64,000 nt of DNA, taken from Bradyrhizobium sp. CCH5-F6. GTDB taxonomy: Bacteria; Pseudomonadota; Alphaproteobacteria; Rhizobiales; Xanthobacteraceae. The notes under the pieces were generated by a model. That model was not told where the DNA came from. It made no database searches and worked only from the letters and a program-made list of their open reading frames with translations. The stretch is taken from assembly GCF_001556045.1 (NCBI RefSeq), contig NZ_LSIC01000103.1, positions 18,730 through 82,729 of the forward strand, given 5' to 3'. Below, in pieces: positions 7,770 to 16,528 of the stretch (position 1 is the first letter of the stretch; every line of letters begins with the position of its first letter). A program made the position numbers and the translations under genes.

Positions 7770-8816
7770 ATGACCACCATGCGCCCCCAAGACATCCTGC
7801 TGCCAGTTGCTGCCGGTTTGTGCTGCAAGCCCGGCGGCTTCCATATCGACCCTGTCCGCCCGGTCGAGCGCGCCGTGATCACCCACGGTCATTCCGATCA
7901 TGCCCGCGCCGGCCACGGCGCCGTGCTGGCGACGCAGGAAACGCTCGACATGATGCGGCTGCGCTACGGCGAGAACTTTGCCGGATCGACGCAAGCAATC
8001 CGCTATGGCGAGGACATCCGGCTCGGTGACGTCAGAGTCAAGTTTCACCCGGCCGGCCATGTGCTGGGCTCGGCGCAGATCGCCGTGACCTGCAAGGACA
8101 CCTGCATCGTGGCCTCCGGCGACTACAAGGACGCGCCTGACCCGACCTGCCCGCCGTTCGAGCTGGTGCCATGCGACGTCTTTATCACCGAGGCGACGTT
8201 CGGCCTGCCGGTGTTCCGGCACGGCGATGCGAGCGACGAGGTGAAGAAGCTGCTCGCGTCCGTCGCCCTGTTTCCGGAGCGCGCGCATCTGGTCGGCGCC
8301 TATTCGCTCGGCAAGGCCCAGCGCGTGATCGCGCTGTTGCGCCAAGCCGGCTACGACGCGCCGATCTACCTGCATGGCGCGATGGAGAAGATCACCGAGT
8401 ATTACCAGAACCGCGGCATCGAGCTCGGCGAGCTCAGGCCGGTGAAGGGCATGAAGAAGGCGGCGCTCGCCGGCACCATCACGCTGGCCCCGCCGTCGGC
8501 GACTTCCGATCTCTGGACGCGGCGCTTTCCCGATCCGGTCACCGCTTTCGCGTCGGGGTGGATGCGTGTGCGGGCCCGGGCGCGGCAGCGCGGTGTCGAA
8601 CTGCCGCTGGTGATCTCCGACCACGCCGATTGGGACGGCCTCACCGCCACGATCGGCGCGACCGGCGCAGGCGAGATCTGGGTCACCCACGGCCAGGAAG
8701 ACGCGCTGGTGCATTGGTGCCAGAGCAAAGGCCTGAAAGCGCGGCCGCTCGATCTCGTCGGCTATGGCGACGAGGAGGAGAGCGAGGCGCCGATTCCAGA
8801 CGAGGCCGAGGCATGA
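7770..8816 (+). CDS. Ligase-associated DNA exonuclease (metallo-beta-lactamase fold)
   Basis: This is a predicted metal-dependent DNA exonuclease of the MBL / beta-CASP-like group that travels with an ATP-dependent DNA ligase. The hallmark HGHSDH occupies residues 39-44. Later conserved blocks are HPAGHVLGSAQ, ASGDYKD, GAYSLGKAQR and SDHADWDG with the terminal histidine in VTHGQED. The length of 348 residues fits the family. The last four bases overlap the ligase start (ATGA), so the two are translationally coupled. Homologues of the set act in DNA repair. ATG at 7779 is an alternative start, and neither candidate has a clear ribosome site. Confidence 0.92.
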   Translation: MTTMRPQDILLPVAAGLCCKPGGFHIDPVRPVERAVITHGHSDHARAGHGAVLATQETLDMMRLRYGENFAGSTQAIRYGEDIRLGDVRVKFHPAGHVLGSAQIAVTCKDTCIVASGDYKDAPDPTCPPFELVPCDVFITEATFGLPVFRHGDASDEVKKLLASVALFPERAHLVGAYSLGKAQRVIALLRQAGYDAPIYLHGAMEKITEYYQNRGIELGELRPVKGMKKAALAGTITLAPPSATSDLWTRRFPDPVTAFASGWMRVRARARQRGVELPLVISDHADWDGLTATIGATGAGEIWVTHGQEDALVHWCQSKGLKARPLDLVGYGDEEESEAPIPDEAEA

Positions 8817-10474
8817 ACCGCTTCGCCGAACTGCTGGACCGTCTCGCCTATGAGCCCGGCCGCAACAACAAGCTTCGCCTGATCACCGGCTATTTCCGCG
8901 AGGTCGGCGATCCCGACCGCGGCTATGCGCTGGCGGCGCTGACTGGCGCGCTCAGCTTCAAGCACGCCAAGCCGGCGCTGATCCGCAATCTCATTGCGGC
9001 GCGCACCGACGAAGTGCTGTTCGGCCTGAGCTACGATTATGTCGGCGACCTCTCGGAGACGGTGGCGCTGATGTGGCCGAAGGCCGCGTTGGCCGCCCAC
9101 AACCACCCGCCGCCCCCGACGCTCACCGAGGTCGTCACCACGCTGCGCACGCTCGGAAAGACGGAGTTGCCGAAACAGCTCGAGCGCTGGCTCGACGAGC
9201 TCGATGAGACCGGCCGCTGGGCGCTGCTGAAGCTCGTCACCGGAAGCTTGCGCATCGGCATCTCCGCGCGCCTTGCCAAGACTGCCGCCGCAGCATTGGG
9301 CGACAAGGACCCGCACGAGGTCGAGCTGATCTGGCCGGGGCTTTCGCCGCCCTATCTCGACCTGTTCGCCTGGCTGGAGGGCCGCGCCGAAAAGCCCGTC
9401 AATCGCGATCCCGCGCCGTTCCGGCCCGTGATGCTGGCGCATGCGATCGAGGACACGGATTTCGCGGCACTCGATCCCGCCGACTACATCGCCGAATGGA
9501 AATGGGACGGCATCCGCGTGCAGGCAGTGGCCGGCCGCGACGATCGCGGCCGCATCAATGCGCGGCTCTATTCGCGCACCGGCGAGGACATCACGGGCAG
9601 CTTTCCGGATCTCGTGCCGTCGCTGCGCCTGCCCGGCGCGATCGACGGCGAGCTTCTTATCCTGCGCGAAGGCCGCGTGCAGAGTTTCAACGTCCTGCAA
9701 CAGCGCCTCAACCGCAAGGTCGTTTCGCCGAAGCTGATCAAGGAATTTCCGATTCACCTTCGCGCCTACGATCTGCTTGGCGATGACGAGAACGATCTGC
9801 GCGAGCTGCCGTTTGCCGAGCGACGTGAACGACTGGAGAGATTTGTCGGGAAGCTCGACGATCCCCGGATCGACCTGTCGCCTACCGTCCCTTTCACGAG
9901 CTGGGATGCGCTGACCACTGCGCGCGCCGATCCGGCGAGCGCAGGTGCCGGCGCCGATGCGGACGCCGTCGAGGGCGTGATGCTGAAGCGGCGCGATGCG
10001 CCTTATCTGCCGGGGCGGCCCAAGGGCCAGTGGTGGAAGTGGAAGCGCGATCCGCACATCATCGATGCCGTGCTGATGTATGCGCAGCGTGGCCACGGCA
10101 AGCGCTCGTCCTACTACTCCGACTACACCTTTGGCGTCTGGACCGAGGGCGAGACGGGCGACGAGCTGGTGCCGGTCGGCAAGGCCTATTTCGGCTTCAC
10201 GGACGAGGAGCTGCTCCAGATCGACCGCTTCGTCCGCCGCAACACCACGGAAAAGTTCGGCCCCGTGCGTCATGTCGTGCACGAGAGCGACAAGGGGCTG
10301 GTGCTGGAGGTCGCGTTCGAGGGCCTGCAGCGTTCGCCGCGGCACAAATCCGGCGTCGCCATGCGCTTTCCCCGCATCAGCCGCTTGCGCTGGGACAAGC
10401 CGCCGCGCGAGGCTGACCGGCTGGAAACGCTGGAGAAGATGCTGAAGGCCGAGGCGGCGGAGATTGAGGCGTGA
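8813..10474 (+). CDS. ATP-dependent DNA ligase (ligase-associated repair cluster)
   Basis: This is a 553-residue ATP-dependent ligase of the type annotated as cisplatin-damage-response ligase. The N-terminal DNA-binding region covers about 1-200. The nucleotidyl-transferase motif WKWDGIRV places the AMP-accepting lysine at residue 230, motif III is AIDGELLI, motif V includes EGVMLKRRD and the OB-fold end has WWKWKRDP. It seals nicks in DNA and is separate from the essential NAD-dependent LigA. The start overlaps the exonuclease stop by four bases. The open frame continues much further upstream inside the exonuclease gene, but that part is the exonuclease in another frame and lacks ligase sequence. 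Confidence 0.94.
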   Translation: MNRFAELLDRLAYEPGRNNKLRLITGYFREVGDPDRGYALAALTGALSFKHAKPALIRNLIAARTDEVLFGLSYDYVGDLSETVALMWPKAALAAHNHPPPPTLTEVVTTLRTLGKTELPKQLERWLDELDETGRWALLKLVTGSLRIGISARLAKTAAAALGDKDPHEVELIWPGLSPPYLDLFAWLEGRAEKPVNRDPAPFRPVMLAHAIEDTDFAALDPADYIAEWKWDGIRVQAVAGRDDRGRINARLYSRTGEDITGSFPDLVPSLRLPGAIDGELLILREGRVQSFNVLQQRLNRKVVSPKLIKEFPIHLRAYDLLGDDENDLRELPFAERRERLERFVGKLDDPRIDLSPTVPFTSWDALTTARADPASAGAGADADAVEGVMLKRRDAPYLPGRPKGQWWKWKRDPHIIDAVLMYAQRGHGKRSSYYSDYTFGVWTEGETGDELVPVGKAYFGFTDEELLQIDRFVRRNTTEKFGPVRHVVHESDKGLVLEVAFEGLQRSPRHKSGVAMRFPRISRLRWDKPPREADRLETLEKMLKAEAAEIEA

Positions 10475-10521
10475 GAGCGTGTTATGAGAGCGCTCGATTG
10501 TCGATAAGGTGTAGATGCGCT

Positions 10522-10640
10522 CCCTCTCCCGCTTGCGGGAGAGGGGTGGGGAGAGGGTTGTCTCCGCGATGGGACAATCCCCCAGAGGAGAAAGCCCTCA
10601 CCCGGCGCTCTGCGCCGACCTCTCTCGCAAGCGGGAGAGG
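10522..10640. repeat. CTCTCCC palindromic element, copy 2
   Basis: End hairpins are CCCTCTCCCGCTTGCGGGAG and CTCTCGCAAGCGGGAG, with internal GGTGGGGAGAGGG mirrored by CCCTCACCCGG and a GCGCTCTGCGC hairpin. It occupies the first half of the 316-base gap between the ligase and the next gene. The rest of the gap holds a promoter-like TATAAT and no other recognisable element. Confidence 0.8.
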
Positions 10641-10757
10641 TGACCGAGTTCGTGGCCGGCAGCTTGCCCAAATCAAAGCCTAACGTGCTACCCGAATTAA
10701 ACTCCCGTAACCCGATTGACGCTCGCTTGCGGGTTCCCCATGTGCCTCGCCGTGCCC

Positions 10758-10763
10758 TATAAT
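10758..10763 (+). promoter_or_regulatory. Candidate -10 box for the DUF6460-like gene
   Basis: A perfect TATAAT sits 27 bases before the start codon, which would give a 5' leader of about 20 bases. No good -35 hexamer is found at 16-18 bases spacing (TTCCCC region), so activator dependence or chance is possible. Confidence 0.4.
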
Positions 10764-10790
10764 GGGGTCGAATCCCCTGAGGAGTTTGCG

Positions 10791-11093
10791 ATGGTCCAAG
10801 ACGTCAGAGATTTGCCGGCCGGCCGCAGCGACGGCCTGCACCGCTTTCTCGGCGGCTCCCCGCTGGCGGTCACGTTTCGCCTGGTCCTGCTCTCGATATT
10901 GGTCGGTGTCGTGCTGGCCGCGATCGGCTTCGACCCCTGGAACATCATCTACAGCATCCGATTGCTGTTCCAGCGCCTTTGGGATCTCGGCTTCGACACG
11001 ATCAACTGGCTGTGGCGCTACTTCCTGCTTGGCGCGGTGATCGTGATCCCGATCTGGCTGCTCTCGCGCGTCTTCGGCACGCCGCGACGCTGA
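10791..11093 (+). CDS. Small inner-membrane protein (DUF6460-like)
   Basis: This is a 100-residue protein with two hydrophobic segments, about 31-50 (FRLVLLSILVGVVLAAIGFD) and 76-93 (YFLLGAVIVIPIWLLSRV), separated by an amphipathic region rich in Phe, Trp and Arg. It resembles the alphaproteobacterial family I recall as DUF6460; its function is unknown. The start at 10791 is supported by GAGGAG ten bases upstream. No operon partner is clear, since the next gene begins 31 bases later and is an MBL hydrolase. Confidence 0.8.
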   Translation: MVQDVRDLPAGRSDGLHRFLGGSPLAVTFRLVLLSILVGVVLAAIGFDPWNIIYSIRLLFQRLWDLGFDTINWLWRYFLLGAVIVIPIWLLSRVFGTPRR

Positions 11094-11124
11094 ATCCGGA
11101 TCATACGCAGGGAGCCCGCAGCCG

Positions 11125-11859
11125 ATGCAATTGCGCTTTGTCGGCTGCGGCGACGCCTTCGGCTCCGGTGGCAGGCTCAACACCTGCTTCCACGTCTCGG
11201 GGCGCCAGAGCAATTTCCTGATCGATTGCGGCGCGTCGGCTCTGCCGGCGCTGAAGCGGCTCGAGATCGACCGCGACGAGATCGACCTCATCCTCATCAC
11301 GCATTTCCACGGCGACCATTTTGGCGGGCTACCGTTTGTCCTGCTCGACGCGCAATTCTCGCGGCGGACGCGGCGGTTGACGATCGCGGGTCCGCAAGGC
11401 ATCGCGGCGCGGCTTGCCCAGGTGATGGAAGCGCTGTTCGAGCATTCCACCAAGACCAAACAGCGGTTCGACCTGAACGTGATCGAACTCGCGCCTGAGC
11501 AAAGGCAAAGCTTCGGCGCGGTGACGGTGACGCCCTATCCGGTCGTGCACGGCGAGTCCGGCGGACCTTTCCTTGCCTATCGCGTCGAGGCCGAGGGCCG
11601 CACGCTTGCCTACAGCGCCGATACCGAATGGACGGAGGCGCTCATTCCGCTGGCGCATGGCGCGGACCTTTTCATCGCGGAAGCCTACATGTACGAGAAG
11701 GTGGTCAAGAACCATCTCAGCCTGAAGACCTTGGAACAGCATCTGCCCGACATCGGCGCCAAGCGGCTCGTCCTCACCCATATGAGCGAGGATATGCTGT
11801 CGCGTCTGGGCGAGGTGCAGCATCTCGCTGCAGAGGACGGCATGGTGCTGGTGTTCTGA
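11125..11859 (+). CDS. MBL-fold metallo-hydrolase (RNase Z-like)
   Basis: This 244-residue hydrolase belongs to the beta-lactamase-fold phosphodiesterase group. Metal ligands are visible as HFHGDH at 60-65, a second histidine in PVVHGESGGP, aspartate in YSADTEWTE and the terminal histidine in LVLTHMSEDM. The short length and the GCGDAFGSGGR N-terminus resemble AtsA / RNase Z-like hydrolases, but the exosite arm of tRNase Z is not seen, so tRNA 3' processing is not claimed. One base separates its stop from the start of the MATE gene. Confidence 0.88.
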   Translation: MQLRFVGCGDAFGSGGRLNTCFHVSGRQSNFLIDCGASALPALKRLEIDRDEIDLILITHFHGDHFGGLPFVLLDAQFSRRTRRLTIAGPQGIAARLAQVMEALFEHSTKTKQRFDLNVIELAPEQRQSFGAVTVTPYPVVHGESGGPFLAYRVEAEGRTLAYSADTEWTEALIPLAHGADLFIAEAYMYEKVVKNHLSLKTLEQHLPDIGAKRLVLTHMSEDMLSRLGEVQHLAAEDGMVLVF

Positions 11860-11860
11860 C

Positions 11861-13186
11861 ATGCACGCACCGGTTCATCCCAGGATCAGCTCCCGACAGG
11901 TGTTCGCCATCGCGGGACCGGCGATGGTCGCGAACCTGACCACGCCGCTGATCGGCGTGGTCTCGACCACGGCGATCGGACGGCTCGACGATGCCGCGCT
12001 GCTCGGCGGCGTCGCGATGGCCTCCGTCATCTTCGACTGCCTGTTCTGGCTGTTCGGCTTCCTGCGCATGAGCACGCTCGCCTTCACCGCGCAGGCGCTG
12101 GGTGCCGGGGAGACGCGCGAGCAGACCGCGATCCTGGTGCGCGGCTTCATCGTTGCCGGCCTGATCGGCACCGGGCTGATCGCGCTGCAACTGCCGCTGA
12201 CCTCGGTGCTGTTCGACCTGATGGGCGGCAGCGAAGGCGTGACGCGCGCGGCGAAAACCTATTTCATGATCCGGATCTGGTCATCGCCATTCGCCTTCGC
12301 CAATTACGTCGTGCTCGGCTGGCTGGTCGGGCAGGCCCGCGCCAATCCCGCCCTCGCGCTCCAGGTCGTCATCAACGTCATCAACATGGTGGCGACGATC
12401 CTGCTGGTGCTCGTCTACGACACCGGCATTGCCGGCGCTGCGATCGCCGCGCTGCTTTCGGAGACGATCGGCTTCGTCCTGGGCGTGATCGTCTGCCGCC
12501 GCTATGCCGCTGGAGGTTTCAGCGTCCCTCGCGCAACGCTGTTCGATCGCGTAAAACTGATGCGCCTGCTGGCGGTGAACTCCGACATCATGATCCGCAC
12601 GGCGGCGCTGATCGCCGTGTTCCTGTTCTTCACCGCCAAGGGGGCGCGCGCCGGCGACGTCACGCTGGCGGCGAACTCCGTGCTCAACAATTTCCTCCTG
12701 GTCAGCGCCTTCTTTCTCGACGGCCTCGCCAACGCGGCGCAGCAGCTCTGCGGCCGCAGCTTTGGCGCGCGCGACGCCAGGGGATTTGCGGATTCGACCA
12801 GGCTGGTGCTGCTCTGGGGCCTCGGTTTCGCAATGGTCGTCGCCGTGCTGTTCGCGCTGTTCGGGCCCGCGCTGATCAATGGCATGACGGCGAGTGAGGA
12901 CGTCCGCCGTGCCGCGCGCGACTTCCTGCCGTTCATCGTGCTCGCGCCAATCCCCGGCGTGTTCGCCTTCGGCTTCGACGGGATCTATGTCGGCGCCACC
13001 TGGGCGCGGGAGATGCGCAACCTGATGCTGGCTTCGCTCGCGATCTTTTTCGGCGTCTGGCTGGCGCTGCAATCGTTCGGCAATACCGGACTGTGGAGCG
13101 CGCTGATCGCGTTCTACGTCGCCCGCGGCGGCTTGCAGGGCGCGCGCTATCCGGCGCTGTACCGGGCGACGTTTTCGAAGCCGTAG
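11861..13186 (+). CDS. MATE family efflux transporter
   Basis: This 441-residue integral membrane protein has about twelve hydrophobic helices and the MATE signature region near the N-terminus (FAIAGPAMVANLTTPLIGVVST) repeated in the second half (LAVNSDIMIRTAALIAV). MATE pumps export cationic compounds in exchange for H+ or Na+. It overlaps nothing but starts one base after the MBL hydrolase stop, so the pair is probably one operon. It resembles the DinF-like subgroup; the substrate is unknown. Confidence 0.9.
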   Translation: MHAPVHPRISSRQVFAIAGPAMVANLTTPLIGVVSTTAIGRLDDAALLGGVAMASVIFDCLFWLFGFLRMSTLAFTAQALGAGETREQTAILVRGFIVAGLIGTGLIALQLPLTSVLFDLMGGSEGVTRAAKTYFMIRIWSSPFAFANYVVLGWLVGQARANPALALQVVINVINMVATILLVLVYDTGIAGAAIAALLSETIGFVLGVIVCRRYAAGGFSVPRATLFDRVKLMRLLAVNSDIMIRTAALIAVFLFFTAKGARAGDVTLAANSVLNNFLLVSAFFLDGLANAAQQLCGRSFGARDARGFADSTRLVLLWGLGFAMVVAVLFALFGPALINGMTASEDVRRAARDFLPFIVLAPIPGVFAFGFDGIYVGATWAREMRNLMLASLAIFFGVWLALQSFGNTGLWSALIAFYVARGGLQGARYPALYRATFSKP

Positions 13187-13245
13187 GCGGAGCGCAGGAG
13201 AAGATGTTCGCGTCCCGGACGCTGCATCCGGGGTACGAGACCGCC

Positions 13246-14343
13246 TTACATGGCCGGCCAGTCTTCCGCCGTGAGGGTGGCCGCATCGGCCCCAACGATT
13301 TCGGACAAAGAATCCCGCCCGGTGCGGAGCAGCGTCGAGGCGAGATCGCGCTTGATGTCGTCGACGAGGCCGAGGCCTTTGTAAACCAGCGAGGAATATA
13401 GCTGGATCAGGCTGGCGCCGGCACGGATCTTCATCAGCGCGGCGCCGCCGGAGTCCACGCCGCCGACGCCGATCAGCGGGAACGCGCCTTCGACGCGCAC
13501 ATAGGTCTCGGCAACCATGCGTGTCGACAGGCGGAACAGCGGCCGGCCGGACAGGCCGCCCTGCTCCTTGGCACGCATCTCCTCGCGTAGCGTGCTCGGC
13601 CGCGCGATGGTCGTGTTCGACACGATCATGCCGTCGACCCGGCGCGAGCGCGCGACCTGCACGACATCGTCGAGCTGGGCGAGGCTCAGATCCGGTGCGA
13701 TCTTCAAGAGCACCGGCGTGTCGCCGGCCTTCTGCCGCACCCGCTCGCGCGCGTCGATCACGCGCGCGAGGAGATCGTCGAGCAGTGCGCCCTCCTGCAG
13801 GTTGCGCAGGCCCGGCGTGTTCGGCGAGGAGACATTGACGGTGAAATAGCTCGCCACCGGCGCGAAGGTCTCGATCAGCTTGACGTAGTCGGCGACGCGA
13901 TCCGGCGAATCCTTGTTGGCGCCGACATTGACGCCGACGATGCCGCCGTGCTGGGCGCGCGCGGCGAGCCGGCGCAGCGCAACTTCGGCGCCGTCATTGT
14001 TGAAGCCCATGCGGTTGATCACGGCTTCGTCGCGCTCCAAACGAAACAACCGCGGCCGCGGGTTGCCCGCTTGCGGCTTCGGCGTGACCGAGCCGATCTC
14101 GACGAAGCCGAAGCCGAGCCGCAGCAGTGCGTCCGGCACCTCCGCGCTTTTGTCGAAGCCTGCGGCCATCCCGATCGGATTGGGAAAGTTGAGCCCGAAG
14201 GCGCGCACGGCGAGCTTGGGATCGTCGGGGCGCGGCTTGACGGGCGGCAGGAAGCGCAGGCCCTGGATCGCGAGGCGATGCGCATCCTCCGGATCGAGCC
14301 AGCGCAGCACCGGCAGCGACAAGGCGTCGAAGGCGCGGATCAC
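13246..14343 (-). CDS. pyrD: Quinone-dependent dihydroorotate dehydrogenase
   Basis: PyrD is a class 2, membrane-associated flavoenzyme that oxidises dihydroorotate to orotate using quinone, the fourth step of pyrimidine synthesis. At 365 residues it has the class 2 N-terminal extension (IRAFDALSLPVLRWLDPEDAHRLAIQGL), the AAGFDKSAE block and the catalytic serine in TVNVSSPNTPGLR. Later blocks are MIVSNTTIARP and LIGVGGVDSG. Its start overlaps the stop of the upstream DUF952 gene by four bases (ATGA). It converges with the MATE gene across a 59-base gap. Confidence 0.96.
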   Translation of the reverse strand: MIRAFDALSLPVLRWLDPEDAHRLAIQGLRFLPPVKPRPDDPKLAVRAFGLNFPNPIGMAAGFDKSAEVPDALLRLGFGFVEIGSVTPKPQAGNPRPRLFRLERDEAVINRMGFNNDGAEVALRRLAARAQHGGIVGVNVGANKDSPDRVADYVKLIETFAPVASYFTVNVSSPNTPGLRNLQEGALLDDLLARVIDARERVRQKAGDTPVLLKIAPDLSLAQLDDVVQVARSRRVDGMIVSNTTIARPSTLREEMRAKEQGGLSGRPLFRLSTRMVAETYVRVEGAFPLIGVGGVDSGGAALMKIRAGASLIQLYSSLVYKGLGLVDDIKRDLASTLLRTGRDSLSEIVGADAATLTAEDWPAM

Positions 14344-14684
14344 GGGGCAAGCTCCGGAACGTCGTGACCGCCGTCCGAGCGCATGTTGAGGTTCATCACC
14401 GCGAGCACCGCGCCGACATCCAGCTCGCCATAGAGATGCGGAAACAGCTCGTCATTGCGCGAACGTTCCCAGCGCAATTCGCTGCCGAGCGCGTCGCCGT
14501 CGACTTCGACCAGGAACAGCGCACGCTGCCCGAAATAATGCTTCCGCAGGGTCTCGGGCACCTGGGTTGCGGTCGAGAAATGGATGAAACCGTCGCGCGA
14601 ATCGTCCGCGCTGCCCCTGTAGACACCCTGCCGTTCCGCTTCGCGCCAGGCCGAGGCCGGACAGATTTTGTAGATCTTGACCAC
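14340..14684 (-). CDS. DUF952 domain protein
   Basis: This 114-residue protein has the DUF952 pattern: an N-terminal IYKICPASAWREAE, then DGFIHFSTATQVPETLRKH, a LFLVEVDGD strand and FPHLYGELDV. The function is unknown; the family is widespread and often sits beside pyrD in alphaproteobacteria. The start is set at the GTG at 14684 because the domain begins there; the frame is open further upstream but holds no conserved sequence. Stop and pyrD start overlap, so the two are translationally coupled. Confidence 0.83.
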   Translation of the reverse strand: MVKIYKICPASAWREAERQGVYRGSADDSRDGFIHFSTATQVPETLRKHYFGQRALFLVEVDGDALGSELRWERSRNDELFPHLYGELDVGAVLAVMNLNMRSDGGHDVPELAP

Positions 14685-15004
14685 CGCTTCCGCAGCCCTG
14701 TTTGCTCTTTGAGTCTCTTGGGGTTTTTCGTCTCGCACGGGTCCTTCAAAACCCGGCGCGACCGTAAAGGCCGCCCCCTCCGAACTCAAGGGTTACGGCC
14801 ATCTCCGCTCCGATGAAATTTGGGGCGGACTCCAAACTCCTGTTTTGACGCGCTTTCGCGACGCAAACCGGTCTCGACTTGGCCTGACAACGCCTCGGCC
14901 GCGGCCTCTTGCGCGAAAAACGGAAAACCGGTTGATTTGAGGATAGTTTTCCTGAGTTGCGACGGGCTGGACCTTCCATGGTCAGACAAGCCAAAGCGCA
15001 GAGG
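14685..15004. other. Divergent intergenic region of 320 bases
   Basis: This region separates the leftward DUF952-pyrD operon from the rightward S24 regulator. It holds no convincing gene. Its GC content falls towards the regulator, and an inverted repeat GGAAAAC / GTTTTCC lies at 14922-14952. Confidence 0.6.
14922..14952. promoter_or_regulatory. Inverted repeat upstream of the S24 regulator, candidate operator
   Basis: GGAAAAC at 14922-14928 is matched by GTTTTCC at 14946-14952, a perfect 7-base inverted repeat with 17 bases between. It lies about 50 bases before the regulator start, where an autoregulatory site of a dimeric helix-turn-helix protein would be expected. Binding is inferred from position only. 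Confidence 0.35.
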
Positions 15005-15634
15005 ATGCTGACCCACGACCAGATCTGGGGCGCGCTGGATCGGCTGGCGGCGCGAGCCGGCATGTCGCCATCCGGGCTCGCCAAACGCGCCGGGCTCGAT
15101 CCCACCACCTTCAACAGGTCCAAGCGCGTCACCTCCGAGGGCCGCGCGCGCTGGCCCTCGACCGAATCGATCGCGAAGGCACTCGCGGCGACCGACGCCT
15201 CGATGGAGACCTTCGCCCGATTGGTCGACGATGGCGACGCCCGCGATAGCCGCATGGTCCCGCTGCTCGGCTTCGCGCGCGCCGGTGCGAGCGGTGCGTT
15301 CGACGACGCCGGCTCGCCGGCCGGCAAGGACTGGACCTCGATCAGGCTTCCGGCCGCCGACGACAGCCGCAGCTTCGGGCTGAAGCTCTCCGGCGAGGCC
15401 TTTATGCCGGTCTACCGAGATGGGGACATCATCCTCGTCTCACTCGAGACACGAATCCGGGGCGGCGATCGGGTCTTGCTGAAAACGACGTCAGGCGAGC
15501 TCGTGGTCGCGACGATGAAGCGCCGCAGCGCGACAGGCCTGGAGTTGCTGCCGCTCGGTGCAACTCACAGTGAGCGCCGACTGGCGGCCGGCGAAGTGGC
15601 TTGGGTCGCGAAGATCATTTGGGCGAGCCAGTAA
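15005..15634 (+). CDS. Helix-turn-helix protein with degenerate S24 (LexA-like) domain
   Basis: This 209-residue protein has an N-terminal XRE-like helix-turn-helix (about 5-70, MSPSGLAKRAGLDPTTFNRSK) and a C-terminal S24 / LexA-type beta domain (about 85-205). The cleavage-like Ala-Gly is present at 93-94. The catalytic serine position in SGEAFMP is Ala132 (family SGDSM), and the catalytic lysine position in ELVVATM is Ala169 (LexA EVTVKRL). It should therefore be unable to self-cleave, so if it is a repressor it is not switched by RecA-style proteolysis. ATG at 15005 is chosen by family alignment; ATG at 14978 is possible. Confidence 0.85.
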   Translation: MLTHDQIWGALDRLAARAGMSPSGLAKRAGLDPTTFNRSKRVTSEGRARWPSTESIAKALAATDASMETFARLVDDGDARDSRMVPLLGFARAGASGAFDDAGSPAGKDWTSIRLPAADDSRSFGLKLSGEAFMPVYRDGDIILVSLETRIRGGDRVLLKTTSGELVVATMKRRSATGLELLPLGATHSERRLAAGEVAWVAKIIWASQ

Positions 15635-15761
15635 ACGCCCCGTTCATCTCAAGGGCAGGATCGCGCGGAGTCCGGGTTCCAACGAGCTTGCGACTCAGAA
15701 CTCCGCGCGCATAGGTTCCCCGCGCCAATTTTGGGCAAACCTACATTTCTGGGGAAAGATC

Positions 15762-16514
15762 ATGAATCGTCGTCACGCATTGAAGGCCCTTGCCGGTCTC
15801 GCGCTCTGTCCGGTCTGCAAACCGGCCTTTGCCGCCGAAGGTGCGCACTGGAGCTACGATGGTACCGGTGGCCCGGCAAAATGGGGCGACCTCGACGCGG
15901 CGAACAAGGCCTGCGGCATCGGCCTGCAGCAATCCCCGATCGACATCGAGGCGACGGTGAAATCGCAATTGCCGGCGCTGAAGCTGAATTGGGGCAAGAG
16001 CGCCGACACCATCGTCAACAACGGCCACACCATCCAGCTCAATTTCAGCGAAGGCAGCACGCTCACGCTCGGCGACACCAAGTACAAGCTGCTTCAGGTG
16101 CACTTCCACCGCCCGAGCGAGCACATGATCGGCGGCAAGAATTTTCCGATGGAAGCGCACTTCGTTCATCGCAACGAAGCCGGCGGTCTTGCCGTGGTCG
16201 GCGTGCTGATGACGGAAGGCCGGCAGAACCCGGCGTTCAGCAAGATCGTCAAGACAATGCCCGCGAGCGAAGGTCCGGCGGTGAAGGCCGATGCTGGCAT
16301 CGATCCGCATGCGATGCTGCCGGCCCAGCTCAGCTACTACCGCTATCCCGGCTCGCTGACGACGCCGCCCTGCTCGGAAGTGGTCGAATGGCTGCTGTTG
16401 ACGACCCCAATCCAGGTGTCCGCCGCCGACGTTGCGGCGTTCGCAAAGCTCTATCCGATGAACGCGCGCCCGGTGCAGAAGGACAACCGGCGCTACGTGC
16501 TGAAGTCGATCTGA
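15762..16514 (+). CDS. Alpha-class carbonic anhydrase, periplasmic
   Basis: This enzyme hydrates CO2 to bicarbonate. At 250 residues it has a signal peptide (MNRRHALKALAGLALCPVCKPAFA) and then the alpha-CA domain: WSYDG, QQSPIDI, zinc ligands H114 and H116 in QVHFHRPSEH and H133 in MEAHFVHR, and the LTTPPCSEVVEW block near the C-terminus. C51 and the cysteine of TPPCSE match the family disulfide, as expected for an exported enzyme. GGGGAAAG precedes the start. Periplasmic alpha-CAs supply bicarbonate or buffer the periplasm. Confidence 0.95.
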   Translation: MNRRHALKALAGLALCPVCKPAFAAEGAHWSYDGTGGPAKWGDLDAANKACGIGLQQSPIDIEATVKSQLPALKLNWGKSADTIVNNGHTIQLNFSEGSTLTLGDTKYKLLQVHFHRPSEHMIGGKNFPMEAHFVHRNEAGGLAVVGVLMTEGRQNPAFSKIVKTMPASEGPAVKADAGIDPHAMLPAQLSYYRYPGSLTTPPCSEVVEWLLLTTPIQVSAADVAAFAKLYPMNARPVQKDNRRYVLKSI

Positions 16515-16528
16515 GGCGTCGGCCCATC

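Noticed and set aside
8171-8812. Extension of the ligase by about 214 residues at its N-terminus
   Set aside because: This part overlaps the exonuclease gene in another frame and has no ligase sequence; the ATGA overlap start fits both genes.
10755-10790. tRNA-like T-arm sequence GGTCGAATCCCC
   Set aside because: No acceptor or anticodon stem can be built around it; it is leader sequence of the small membrane protein gene.
14685-14789. N-terminal 35-residue extension of the DUF952 protein
   Set aside because: The sequence is not conserved in style, and the domain starts at the GTG used.
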